Shown here piece after piece: positions 35,207 to 43,586 of a DNA stretch of 64,000 nt. A program made the translations under genes and the position numbers. Location of the stretch: the NCBI GenBank assembly GCA_034421295.1, contig DAOUKM010000003.1, forward strand, positions 186,001 through 250,000, read 5' to 3'. The DNA comes from CAUZIR01 sp034421295. GTDB lineage: Bacteria > Chloroflexota > Dehalococcoidia > Lucifugimonadales > UBA2962. The notes beneath the pieces are model-generated. The model saw only the letters and a program-made list of their open reading frames with translations. It had not been told where the DNA came from and ran no database searches. The first letter of the stretch is position 1. Every line of letters starts with the position of its first letter.

Positions 35207-38200
35207 ATGAGCACAACGAAGTTTGATACAGCTGTCGAGACCTATCTTGTCCACCTTCGCCAGATCAGGGCGTCCGGTGGGGCGACGGGCGAGCGTTCTT
35301 ACTACGCTCCTCTGACCAACCTATTGAATGCCATTGGGGGCACTCTCCGGCCTAAGGTGTTCTGTGTCGGTGAGTTAGCACAGCAGGGTGCCGGGCATCC
35401 GGACATTGGCTTATATGGCGCCAAGCAGGTCCAACGGGGGAGAGCGCGCCAAGGACAGGTCCCAGAATGCGGTGTGATGGAGGTTAAGCCTGTCGGAGAT
35501 GACGCCTGGCTGACCGCATCCAGCGACCAAGTGAGCCGCTATTGGAACAGGTACCGGCTCGTGCTGGTCACCAACACACGCGACTTCGTGCTTCTTGGTG
35601 AGGACACGGCAGGCAATCCCGTCAAGCTGGAGACTCTCAGGCTGGCGCATTCCGCGAAAGAGTTCGAGTCGAAGCTGCAGAAGCCCCGTGCCTTCGCTCG
35701 AGAGGCCGGCGCCGGACTTGGTGAATATCTCTGCCGCGCCCTCTCCCATCGCGCAATCCTTGTTGAGCCGAGGGACGTAGCCTGGCTCCTAGCTTCTTAC
35801 GCCCGCGACGGCTTGGCGCGGGTGGAGGCAGCAGGCGACACGCCTTCCTTGGGCGGTATCCGCTCGGCGTTGGAGCAGGCGCTGGGCGTGCGCTTTGAGG
35901 ACGAACGCGGCGCCGCCTTCTTCCGGTCCTCCCTAGTGCAAACGCTCTTCTACGGCGTCTTCTCCTCCTGGGTACTCTGGTCACGTCAGACACCTTCGCC
36001 TAACGGCCCTTTCAACTGGCGTGAAGCTGTCTGGCATCTCCGAGCGCCAGTTCTCCGAGCACTCTTCCAGCAGTTGTCAGATCCCGGCCGGCTGAGGTCC
36101 CTTGGCCTTGTCGAGGTGTTGGACTGGACAGCGGACGCTCTAGATCGGGTGAAGCGGGACGCCTTCTTCGACCGCTTTGACCAAGGCGAGGCCGTCCCTT
36201 ACTTCTACGAGCCTTTCTTGGAGGCGTTCGATCCCGCGCTGCGCAAACAACTGGGCGTCTGGTACACGCCCTCCGAAGTGGTGCGCTACATGGTCGCCCG
36301 GGTTGACCGCGCGCTCAAGGATGACCTTGGCATTGCCGATGGGTTGGCTGCCGAGAACGTGTATATCCTCGACCCCTGCTGCGGCACTGGAACATACTTG
36401 GCCGAGGTGCTGCGCCGCATCGCCGCCAACCTTGATGGCCGCGGAGTCGGAGCACTCACCGGTGTCCATGTAAAGCAGGCGGCTACGTCGCGGGTGTTTG
36501 GGTTCGAGATCATGCCCGCCCCTTTCGTCGTCGCCCATCTACAAGTTGGACTGACTTTGCAAGAGCTAGACGCCCCGCTCACCGATGACGGTTCGGAGCG
36601 AGCTGGTATCTTCCTTACCAACGCCCTCACTGGCTGGGAACCCAAGGAGAGTAGGACGATTCCATTCCCGGAACTGGAAGAGGAGCGAGAACGTGCCGAA
36701 CACGTGAAGCAGGAGGCGCCAGTTCTCGTCATCATGGGCAATCCACCCTACAACAGCTTCGCTGGGATGGCGGTGGACGAGGAACGCGAACTCTCGACCG
36801 CCTACAAGAATACCAAACGGGTGCGACACCCGGAGGGTCAAGGACTGAACGACTTATACGTACGCTTCTTCCGTATGGCGGAGCGTCGTATCGCTGATAG
36901 GACGGGCCAAGGCATCGTCTGCTTCATCTCCAACTACTCGTGGTTGGACGGCCTCTCTTTTACTGGCATGAGGGAGCGCTATCTAGAGGCCTTCGACGCC
37001 ATCCGAATCGACAATCTGAACGGCGACAAGTACAGGACTGGCAAGAGGACCCCGGAAGGCGACCCCGACCCCAGCATCTTCTCCTCGCCGGAGGATCCGG
37101 TCGGCATCCAGGTCGGCACGGCAATCACAACGCTTGTGCGGAAGGCCAGCCACGCGCCGTCAAGGACAGTCAGCTTCCGCCATCTCTGGGGACAGAGGAA
37201 GCGGGAGGAGTTGACAGCAACGGCAGGAGCCGAGCCGGATTCCATCTACGACAGCTTCGACCCGAGTCTGCCGCTTGGCTTGCCATTCGCCCGACTAGCG
37301 GTCAGCAACGGCTGGCACAACTGGCCCTCCCTGCCGGAACTGTTCCCCGTCTCGTTTCCCGGAGTCAAGACAAGCCGTGACGCTTTCTTGGTAGATGTAG
37401 ATCTCGACCAGCTAAGGGAACGTGTCGCCGACTACTTCAACCCGGACCTGAGTCACGAGGAGATAACCAGACGCTATCCAATCGTGATGAATGAAAGGGC
37501 TAGGTTCAACGCCCGCGCGGTCCGTGACCAACTGCTCAAACGAGGTGGACCGGTAGATTCCGGCTACATCCGGTATTCCTACAGGCCATTCGACAATCGG
37601 TGGCTCTACTGGGAATCGGACGGAGGTTTGCTTGACCGCCCTCGCGCCGAATACAAACCCCAAGTGTTTGATGGGAACCTTTGGCTTTGTGCTGTTCCTC
37701 GCTTGCGGAGAGACGCTGAGGAACCACAAGTTGCTGTGACCCCTCATATGGCATCACTCCATTTGAACGAATGGGGTGCAAGCATGTTCCCCGCCTACCT
37801 TCGCACCGAAGCTCTCAGGACCGACAAACCCGACGCGGAGCGCCATCCGAATGTGTCGGACGCGGCCCGACGCTACCTCGACCGCTTGGGCCTCAGGGTT
37901 GAGGACTTGCTCCATTACGTCCTTGCCGTCATGCACGATCCCGCCTACCGGCGTGACAACGCCGGAGCGTTACGGATGGAGTGGCCCCGCATTCCACTAC
38001 CGGATTGGCCGGAAGGAGTCTCACCTAGCGCGGCGAAGGAACTGGTGGCCTCTGCTGCACGTGGTCAGGAGTTGGCCGCGTTGCTGGACTCTGACACACT
38101 TGTCCCCGGCGTCACAAGGGGAACACTACAGCCACAGGTGGCTGCGGTTGCCGTTCCATCCACCACCTGCGGCGGCAACATGACCTACGACGATTTCTCG

Positions 38201-38548
38201 CTGGCTGCGGGGTGGGGTCACTTCGGGCAGGGAGAGACCGTGATGCCAGGGCAAGGCAAGGCTGTCGCGCGCGCATACACGGCGGAGGAACGGACCGTTC
38301 TGGGCAACTTGGCAGGTACCCTTGGCGACTCTACCTTCGACATTTACTTGAACGACAGTGCCTATTGGCGCAACGTCCCGGCCGCAGTCTGGAGCTACAA
38401 GCTGGGGGGGTACCAGGTGCTCAAGAAGTGGCTCTCTTACCGGGAACGTGGCGTTTTGGGAAGGGCGCTGCGATTGGAGGAGGTACAGCACTTCACGGAC
38501 ACCTCCCGCAGGATTACCGCGATCCTGAACCTCGGGAGTCTGACTTGA
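35207..38548 (+). CDS. Single-chain type ISP-like restriction-modification enzyme
   Basis: 1113 residues from ATG 35207. The N-terminal region has a PD-(D/E)xK-like nuclease motif (HPDIGLYG with Asp66, then VMEVKP with Glu92-x-Lys94). A gamma-type N6-adenine methyltransferase follows, with motif I DPCCGTGTYL at about 389 and motif IV NPPYN at about 512. The C-terminal 500 residues resemble the specificity domain of type ISP/LlaBIII-family enzymes (SYRPFDNRWLYWESDGGLLD; NMTYDDFSLAAGWGH...). I saw no helicase motifs, so it may act as a type IIG-like enzyme. It is translationally coupled to a membrane pentapeptide protein. Probable role: self versus non-self DNA discrimination. Confidence 0.87.
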   Translation: MSTTKFDTAVETYLVHLRQIRASGGATGERSYYAPLTNLLNAIGGTLRPKVFCVGELAQQGAGHPDIGLYGAKQVQRGRARQGQVPECGVMEVKPVGDDAWLTASSDQVSRYWNRYRLVLVTNTRDFVLLGEDTAGNPVKLETLRLAHSAKEFESKLQKPRAFAREAGAGLGEYLCRALSHRAILVEPRDVAWLLASYARDGLARVEAAGDTPSLGGIRSALEQALGVRFEDERGAAFFRSSLVQTLFYGVFSSWVLWSRQTPSPNGPFNWREAVWHLRAPVLRALFQQLSDPGRLRSLGLVEVLDWTADALDRVKRDAFFDRFDQGEAVPYFYEPFLEAFDPALRKQLGVWYTPSEVVRYMVARVDRALKDDLGIADGLAAENVYILDPCCGTGTYLAEVLRRIAANLDGRGVGALTGVHVKQAATSRVFGFEIMPAPFVVAHLQVGLTLQELDAPLTDDGSERAGIFLTNALTGWEPKESRTIPFPELEEERERAEHVKQEAPVLVIMGNPPYNSFAGMAVDEERELSTAYKNTKRVRHPEGQGLNDLYVRFFRMAERRIADRTGQGIVCFISNYSWLDGLSFTGMRERYLEAFDAIRIDNLNGDKYRTGKRTPEGDPDPSIFSSPEDPVGIQVGTAITTLVRKASHAPSRTVSFRHLWGQRKREELTATAGAEPDSIYDSFDPSLPLGLPFARLAVSNGWHNWPSLPELFPVSFPGVKTSRDAFLVDVDLDQLRERVADYFNPDLSHEEITRRYPIVMNERARFNARAVRDQLLKRGGPVDSGYIRYSYRPFDNRWLYWESDGGLLDRPRAEYKPQVFDGNLWLCAVPRLRRDAEEPQVAVTPHMASLHLNEWGASMFPAYLRTEALRTDKPDAERHPNVSDAARRYLDRLGLRVEDLLHYVLAVMHDPAYRRDNAGALRMEWPRIPLPDWPEGVSPSAAKELVASAARGQELAALLDSDTLVPGVTRGTLQPQVAAVAVPSTTCGGNMTYDDFSLAAGWGHFGQGETVMPGQGKAVARAYTAEERTVLGNLAGTLGDSTFDIYLNDSAYWRNVPAAVWSYKLGGYQVLKKWLSYRERGVLGRALRLEEVQHFTDTSRRITAILNLGSLT

Positions 38549-39582
38549 ACTGGTTGCATGGGATAGATGGGATCTTTCCCGGCCGGGAACTCTTAGACTC
38601 TGGTCGCTTCTGGGTGCCCGCGACAGTCATCGTGACTATCACTTTAGGATTTGTTTGTTTCTTGTTTTGGGGCCAACTGAATTCGATCATTGAGGTTCGT
38701 ACAGAGGAACTCGAAGCCGGTACTAGGACAATCCGCACTGAGACTGTCGAATCGTTTAGCACCACGATTCGCAATGTCGGCCTTGTCGTCGGCGGTATCG
38801 TCGCCGTGATGCTCGCCATGTGGCGCAGCCTCGTTGCTCAACGACAGGCTGACGCCACTCTGCGACAAGCATCCGCAGCGTTTCTCCAGGCACAGACAGC
38901 TGAGCGTGAATCCAAAACTACCCTGCGGAGCTTTCTCAACGAACGCTACGAACAGGGATGTTCAAGACTTGAAAGCGATGACCCCTCCGTCCGCATGGAC
39001 GGCATAGATATGCTTGAACGACTCGCAAGGGAGCATCCAATCGAGTATCACGTCCAAGTCGTGAAGCGGTTGAGTTCATTCGTCCGCAGTTCAGTCAATA
39101 CACTTCGGCTACGCGAGGAAGTCGGGGCCGCCATGGTGGTCATAGGTTCCCGAAGTGAGGAGGACGTTCTTCTAGAAAGCAACGAGTCTTTCGAGTTGGA
39201 CTTGCGCGGCTCGGACCTTCAAGGCCTAAGTTTGAATGACTTGAATTTATCGAAGTCAAACTTAGTCAGAGTAAACCTGTCGGCCGCACACCTTCAGCGT
39301 GTAGACTTATCAAACGCCCGTCTTCAAGTCGCGACTCTGAAAGATGCATGGCTGTTTGACGCTAACCTTTCAGGCACTCAATTCTCTCTCGCTGATGGTC
39401 ACTACCCGGCAGAAGGCTTAACTCAGGCCCAAATTGACTCCACTAACGCCTATAGAGACAACCTGCCTAAGCTCGACGGTGTCTTGGATGCTGAATCGGG
39501 GGAACAACTCAAACCACCTACAACAGAGCCCGGCTACTGGGATGAACTGAGAGAACTAGCAAGAGTGCAGGAGAACGGCTAG
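38545..39582 (+). CDS. Two-span membrane pentapeptide-repeat protein coupled to the R-M gene
   Basis: 345 residues starting at TTG 38545, which overlaps the R-M stop (TTGA); no other in-frame start is near. Membrane segments lie at about 23-44 and 77-96. A helical cytosolic region follows (QADATLRQASAAFLQAQTAE, then ERYEQGCSRLESDDPSVRMD, GIDMLERLAREHP), and pentapeptide repeats lie at about 215-285 (LRGSDLQGLSLNDLNLSKSN). The overlap implies co-translation with the R-M enzyme, which is unusual for a membrane protein. It could be a membrane effector or an anchor. No enzymatic motif seen. Confidence 0.78.
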   Translation: MNWLHGIDGIFPGRELLDSGRFWVPATVIVTITLGFVCFLFWGQLNSIIEVRTEELEAGTRTIRTETVESFSTTIRNVGLVVGGIVAVMLAMWRSLVAQRQADATLRQASAAFLQAQTAERESKTTLRSFLNERYEQGCSRLESDDPSVRMDGIDMLERLAREHPIEYHVQVVKRLSSFVRSSVNTLRLREEVGAAMVVIGSRSEEDVLLESNESFELDLRGSDLQGLSLNDLNLSKSNLVRVNLSAAHLQRVDLSNARLQVATLKDAWLFDANLSGTQFSLADGHYPAEGLTQAQIDSTNAYRDNLPKLDGVLDAESGEQLKPPTTEPGYWDELRELARVQENG

Positions 39583-39648
39583 CCTAAACCCCACATGGCA
39601 AACTGGGGAGTCTCCTGTAGCATACATCTTGGCAGCACTTACTCTTGG

Positions 39649-41040
39649 CTATGTGTGGCGTCGAGTGATTCGGTCAGCGACCTCATCAAGGCTAGGGTAA
39701 AGAGATTCACGAGTGAAGTTCAACAGGCCTAGTTGTTCAAGAATAGGCTCTTTGCTGTCCCCAGGTACGATCATGGTGTCGTACTCGTAGATTGGAAGAT
39801 TCCTCGTTTGGGCTAGAACTTGTTCCCGTTCAAACCGCTCATGAGATGCTGATATGATGAACGCACCTTCTTGAGCACGAATGCGTTCAAAGGATTGTTT
39901 CGGCTCCACAATAAATACACGAAAGAAGTCTCTGGGATCTATCAGTTTCTCAAATTGGGGCTTCTCTTGTCGGATAAAATGGTAGAGGCGACGCATCGCC
40001 TCCGAGTAGACATACCGAAGTGGGGTGTCTGGATCTTCGTCTTGAATGTCTTCTCCAGTCTTTCCGACTAAAAGATTCTGGTAGCCACGATCCAGTTTGG
40101 CGAAGTTGGTTATGATACTGACAGTGTCGCTGTCGAAAGGCTTGATCAACTCTTTCTGTACTGCGAACATGTGCAGACGACCGTCCATCGTATTGTCGTG
40201 TGCCTTACCGTCAGCATCACGTCTGTCAGACGCCGAGAATAGGGCCACGCAGGGATTACGTGTCACGTCGAGCAAGCGAGTCTTCAATCCGTGGTGCTGA
40301 GCGACTACGATTTGCTCTAAGGCCGAAGTCATGCCATGAAAATCCGTTGGCCTTCTCGAGATTAGGTCGCTCAGCATTTCTGCTTCATGGGCACGCAATT
40401 TGAAGGTTCCATCGCAGGAAGGCCGCATCACCGAAGGTTGGAGGATCCATGCTCTGTCACGCTCTCCTCGAAAATAGAGTGTGAAGCCATCATAGCGATT
40501 TCTCATCTCCAAGCATTTTTCGATCAAGTCCGCAACACTCTCGATTTTCTGGACGGCGTTTGAGATTCCTGGCTGAGAGGCTGTCTTAGCAACTTGGTTG
40601 GAGTCTGGATAAAGCTTCGCTTGCCAGAACCGGGACCAGCCCAGGTCGGCGCCAGTGAGGTTCGCATGGACAAGGTCCGAGTTTGCGAGCATGGCGCTGG
40701 TGAAGTCAGTGTCTCCAAGATAGCCGACACCGAATTCTGCGCCTGTAAGATCAGCTTGAGCGAAGGATGTGTCATGCTGACGAGTGCCGATCAGCCGGGA
40801 ACGTCGCAGGTTAGCTCCTTGGAGATCTACATTGCTGAGATTGGCTCCATGGAAGTCTGTGTTGCTAAAATCGAAGCCATTAAGAGGAACCCGTCCATTA
40901 CGATCGAGCTTTCCGGCCTCTCTAAACACCTCGACGAAGTCGACAAAGGAGAACCGGGGGCGACCATCATGCGATTCACGCCTGCTATTCCAAGCTACTT
41001 TGCCCTCAAGAACCCATGCGATGTATTCGTTGTCGGCCAA
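39649..41040 (-). CDS. Pentapeptide-repeat protein fused to FRG domain
   Basis: 463 residues. Residues 50-135 are pentapeptide repeats (FDFSNTDFHGANLSNVDLQG, then ANLRRSRLIGTR and further). Residues 185-330 form an FRG domain (TLYFRGERDRAWILQPSVMR; EQIVVAQHHGLKTRLLDVTR; CVALFSASD), which continues to a helical C-terminus. The start is TTG 41040 with AGAGGGA upstream. It is convergent with the membrane pentapeptide gene, 66 bases apart. The FRG core has the same YRGE/FRGE...QH(F/H)G...L(I/L)D signature as the FRG-TPR protein, but the partner repeats differ. Confidence 0.82.
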   Translation of the reverse strand: MADNEYIAWVLEGKVAWNSRRESHDGRPRFSFVDFVEVFREAGKLDRNGRVPLNGFDFSNTDFHGANLSNVDLQGANLRRSRLIGTRQHDTSFAQADLTGAEFGVGYLGDTDFTSAMLANSDLVHANLTGADLGWSRFWQAKLYPDSNQVAKTASQPGISNAVQKIESVADLIEKCLEMRNRYDGFTLYFRGERDRAWILQPSVMRPSCDGTFKLRAHEAEMLSDLISRRPTDFHGMTSALEQIVVAQHHGLKTRLLDVTRNPCVALFSASDRRDADGKAHDNTMDGRLHMFAVQKELIKPFDSDTVSIITNFAKLDRGYQNLLVGKTGEDIQDEDPDTPLRYVYSEAMRRLYHFIRQEKPQFEKLIDPRDFFRVFIVEPKQSFERIRAQEGAFIISASHERFEREQVLAQTRNLPIYEYDTMIVPGDSKEPILEQLGLLNFTRESLYPSLDEVADRITRRHT

Positions 41041-41257
41041 TGATCCCTCTCAACGCTGCTGCGGTAGGCGTTCGGCTTTAATGTGTCGTAGTCCCTTTGA
41101 CTACGATGGCCTTTTACCCAACGTCCGTACGGACCCCTTCCACGATGGAACTAGGCTAGAGACTCGGAAGTCCGGGCGTCGGCACTCATTCCAGAGTCGA
41201 GTACTCGCGGACTCAATACCCATCGACGACCTCATGACGGAGTGTTTGATCGGATCC

Positions 41258-41773
41258 TCAATCAGTCGGCGGCTGTGGCGACCTCATGAGACTCTCTCTC
41301 GCGTCCTTTAACTTTTCCTCCAACAGTTCTACAAGAGACCTCAGAACCCGAATTTCATAAACAACGATATCTCTGCTACTGTTTTCCATTGAATACCGGC
41401 TGGTCAAGAAAGGCGTGGGCCAAGCTTCCAACACTTGTCTGGTAATCTGAAGTCCTTTAAGGGATGTGGCTGTCTTTTCATTTAGCCCGTCGAATATTCT
41501 AGGTAAGCAGTGTGTGTGAGGAACGGGATCAACGGGGTCGTCTAATGCCCAGAGAGACTTCATTGCTATCTCGAAGGCATAACCATTTATGACTGCCTGA
41601 GCACTAAAAAGAGAGGCTTCTTCATCTCTGCCTCTCGTGTCCAGTGAATCTATCCTGTCCTGTAGCTTCTGAAGCAAGTCACAATAGATCTCTAATTCGG
41701 CCACAGCGCGATGGGAGCGCCAGTGGTCATTGCCAAACAAGAGCCGCTCTATCGGTATCGAAATGGTCGGCAT
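41258..41773 (-). CDS. HEPN-like helical protein
   Basis: 171 residues, mostly helical. The stretch NGYAFEIAMKSLWALDDPVD then THCLPRIFDGLNEKT matches the E(I/L)xxK...H-x-L-x-x-(I/L)-(F/Y) pattern of HEPN/AbiV-type proteins. I see no intact R-x4-6-H RNase motif, so if it is HEPN it may be inactive or antitoxin-like. ATG with GAGG 7 nt upstream. It is the second gene of a pair, 20 bases after the similar protein at 41794. Confidence 0.5.
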   Translation of the reverse strand: MPTISIPIERLLFGNDHWRSHRAVAELEIYCDLLQKLQDRIDSLDTRGRDEEASLFSAQAVINGYAFEIAMKSLWALDDPVDPVPHTHCLPRIFDGLNEKTATSLKGLQITRQVLEAWPTPFLTSRYSMENSSRDIVVYEIRVLRSLVELLEEKLKDARESLMRSPQPPTD

Positions 41774-41793
41774 CAGACGCCTCTGTTCTCCTG

Positions 41794-42315
41794 TCAGTCG
41801 ATAACGTCAATGACGCTCAAGGTCGCTTCCTTCAGGTACGTTGCACGCATTACGTAATTCGGATACTTGCCTTGCTCGACGATGTACCGCCAGTCTACAA
41901 AGGCATTACGGCAGACCCTAAAGGCTTGATCAATGGTCCTCCACGTTTTTTCGGGTGGGTCCGTGACGCGTCTTTGATATTCGTTCCTAGCTTTATCTTT
42001 GAGTTCAGTTGATAGGCACTCAAACAATCTCAGGAGGTCATGTGTATCGGTTGACGTCCTATCCTGATACTCTGCTTCCCAAGCAAATTTAAGAGCCAGC
42101 TCGGCCGCAAGCGCTACTAAAACAACCCGACCCTGATACATGCCCAAGTGCTGTATCTGCAAGGGGCTGAACTTGGCTATATCGGCGTGTTTGTGAGCCA
42201 ACACCTGCCGTGGCTCCAGTTCGCCACTCAGTGAATTCGAGATTTCGTCGACCGAGGTCAACAGCCCCTTAACGAAGTGGAGTGTCTCCGGCACTTTTCT
42301 CTTCATCTCTCGCAT
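41794..42315 (-). CDS. HEPN-like helical protein, first of a pair
   Basis: 173 residues. It shows ALAAELALKFAWEAEYQDRT, then THDLLRLFECLSTELKDKAR, the same pattern as in the next gene and as in HEPN/AbiV-like proteins, and a VCRNAFVDWRYIVEQG helix where HEPN enzymes carry R-N-x-x-x-H; the His is absent here. The start is ATG 42315 (GGAGTGGGCG upstream). The two-gene cassette is similar in layout to toxin-antitoxin or abortive-infection pairs; this is inference. Confidence 0.5.
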   Translation of the reverse strand: MREMKRKVPETLHFVKGLLTSVDEISNSLSGELEPRQVLAHKHADIAKFSPLQIQHLGMYQGRVVLVALAAELALKFAWEAEYQDRTSTDTHDLLRLFECLSTELKDKARNEYQRRVTDPPEKTWRTIDQAFRVCRNAFVDWRYIVEQGKYPNYVMRATYLKEATLSVIDVID

Positions 42316-43139
42316 CGCCCACTCCGTTCACTATGGGATTCCATATGTATACGACTTAGCCGTCTTTTGATTGATTGGGCTAGCAGGTTTCCTAAATCCT
42401 GCTACTACACCATCCCATAATCTTGACAGGAGGAGACTTGTGCCGTCTATGTGGAGGCCACGACAGAGTATCCAATGTGGAAGGCGCGGCGGGTGCCCCT
42501 CCGAGTCGCTTCTCGCAGCGGGAGTCGGGGGCAAGCGTGGAAACAGTGCGCATCCTCCTAATGGCCGACTAGCTTTAGTCATTCAGGAAGTCTCGGGACT
42601 TCTTCTCGTGACGGGCAACACCCCGGTTGTGATCGAAGATCCGGAGCCTGTGTTTTGCGGAAGAGGATAAGCCCGATGTGGTTGTTCTCAACTGGTGCTG
42701 CCTAGCGCAGACGCCATAGAGCTGAATCGGGACACCTAGGACTTGGTTGACATGCCGGTAACTCCCCCATCGTCGACAGCACCGAACGCAGAGTGACCTT
42801 AGCTGGTCGTCCGGTCATGTCGATGGCCATCGTACCGGATGCTCGCTGAGTCCCCTACAAGCGCCGGGATGGCTTGGCTCATGAGCATCATCTGCAACGG
42901 GTCTAGGGCAAGAGGAGCCGCAGCGACGTGCGCCCATTCGCACCATCACCCGCAGCCTCCATCACCGAGTCCAGCGTCGGCTGTGGGACGGCAAACGGGA
43001 GATGCAGACCAGAAAGGAAGTGACGTCGGAGCCTTCACTTATCCGCTGTGATGCTATCGCCAAACGGGTAAGCCTGGGCGTGAGGTTAGAGGTCCCAGGT
43101 GAGCCTCAAGGTGAAAGTTCTTGATTTTGTCCAGTTGGG
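42316..43139. other. Stretch without a gene, island border
   Basis: About 820 bases between the HEPN-like pair and tRNA-Val. No convincing frame. No second copy of the tRNA-Val 3' end was seen here, so an attachment repeat is not supported. Confidence 0.45.
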
Positions 43140-43212
43140 TGGGCGGTAGGGGATTCGAACCTCTGGCCTCCTGTGTGTAAGACAGGCGCTCTAACCGCTG
43201 AGCTAACCGCCC
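43140..43212 (-). tRNA. tRNA-Val (anticodon UAC)
   Basis: 73 bases, cloverleaf readable: acceptor GGGCGGT/ACCGCCC, D-arm GCTCAGCGGTTAGAGC, anticodon arm CCTGT-CTTACAC-ACAGG with anticodon TAC, T-arm GAGGTTCGAATCCC region, discriminator A. CCA is not encoded. Its 3' end faces the accessory region. Confidence 0.96.
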
Positions 43213-43301
43213 CTCACTGTGTCGGGTTCTCGATTCTGACCCAATGTCCGATGAGGCATCCGTGCATGCAGTGGAGCAACGCCATGCTGCCCTATCCAGG
43301 G

Positions 43302-43374
43302 TGGCAACGACAGGGCTCGAACCTGTGACCTAGCGCTTATGAAGCGCCCGCTCTGCCTGCTGAGCTACGTTGCC
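43302..43374 (-). tRNA. tRNA-Met-type (anticodon CAU)
   Basis: 73 bases: acceptor GGCAACG/CGTTGCC with a normal G1-C72 pair (so not an initiator), D-arm GCTCAGCAGGCAGAGC, anticodon loop TTCATAA, T-arm CAGGTTCGAGCCCTG. Could be elongator Met or, if lysidine-modified, Ile2. It lies 89 bases upstream of tRNA-Val on the same strand. Confidence 0.94.
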
Positions 43375-43467
43375 GCGGCCATTTTTCTGCCAAAATCATA
43401 GTACACGGTAGGGGTAGTGTCAAAGCTCGTTGATGGCACCTGCGGCCGGACGTAAGCGAGGAAACGC

Positions 43468-43496
43468 TTGTTGAGCAGACCGCCCGGTCGTATACT
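43468..43496 (+). promoter_or_regulatory. Putative promoter of the aminotransferase pair
   Basis: TTGTTG (43468-43473) and TATACT (43491-43496) are 17 bases apart, with the TTG start of the first gene about 90 bases downstream. Confidence 0.4.
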
Positions 43497-43586
43497 TTTG
43501 CCGGGGATTTGGGACGGCCCGCAACGCATGTGTCCTGGCCGATTTCATTGAATTTTGCAGTGCTATAGCTGTGCAGGAGAAGCGAT

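Noticed and set aside
42371..42670. Plus-strand open frame of 99 codons before the tRNAs
   Set aside because: No ribosome site, random-looking composition and no recognisable motif.
43140..43212. Attachment-site direct repeat of the tRNA-Val 3' end
   Set aside because: No second copy was found by eye in the window, so att sites are not annotated.
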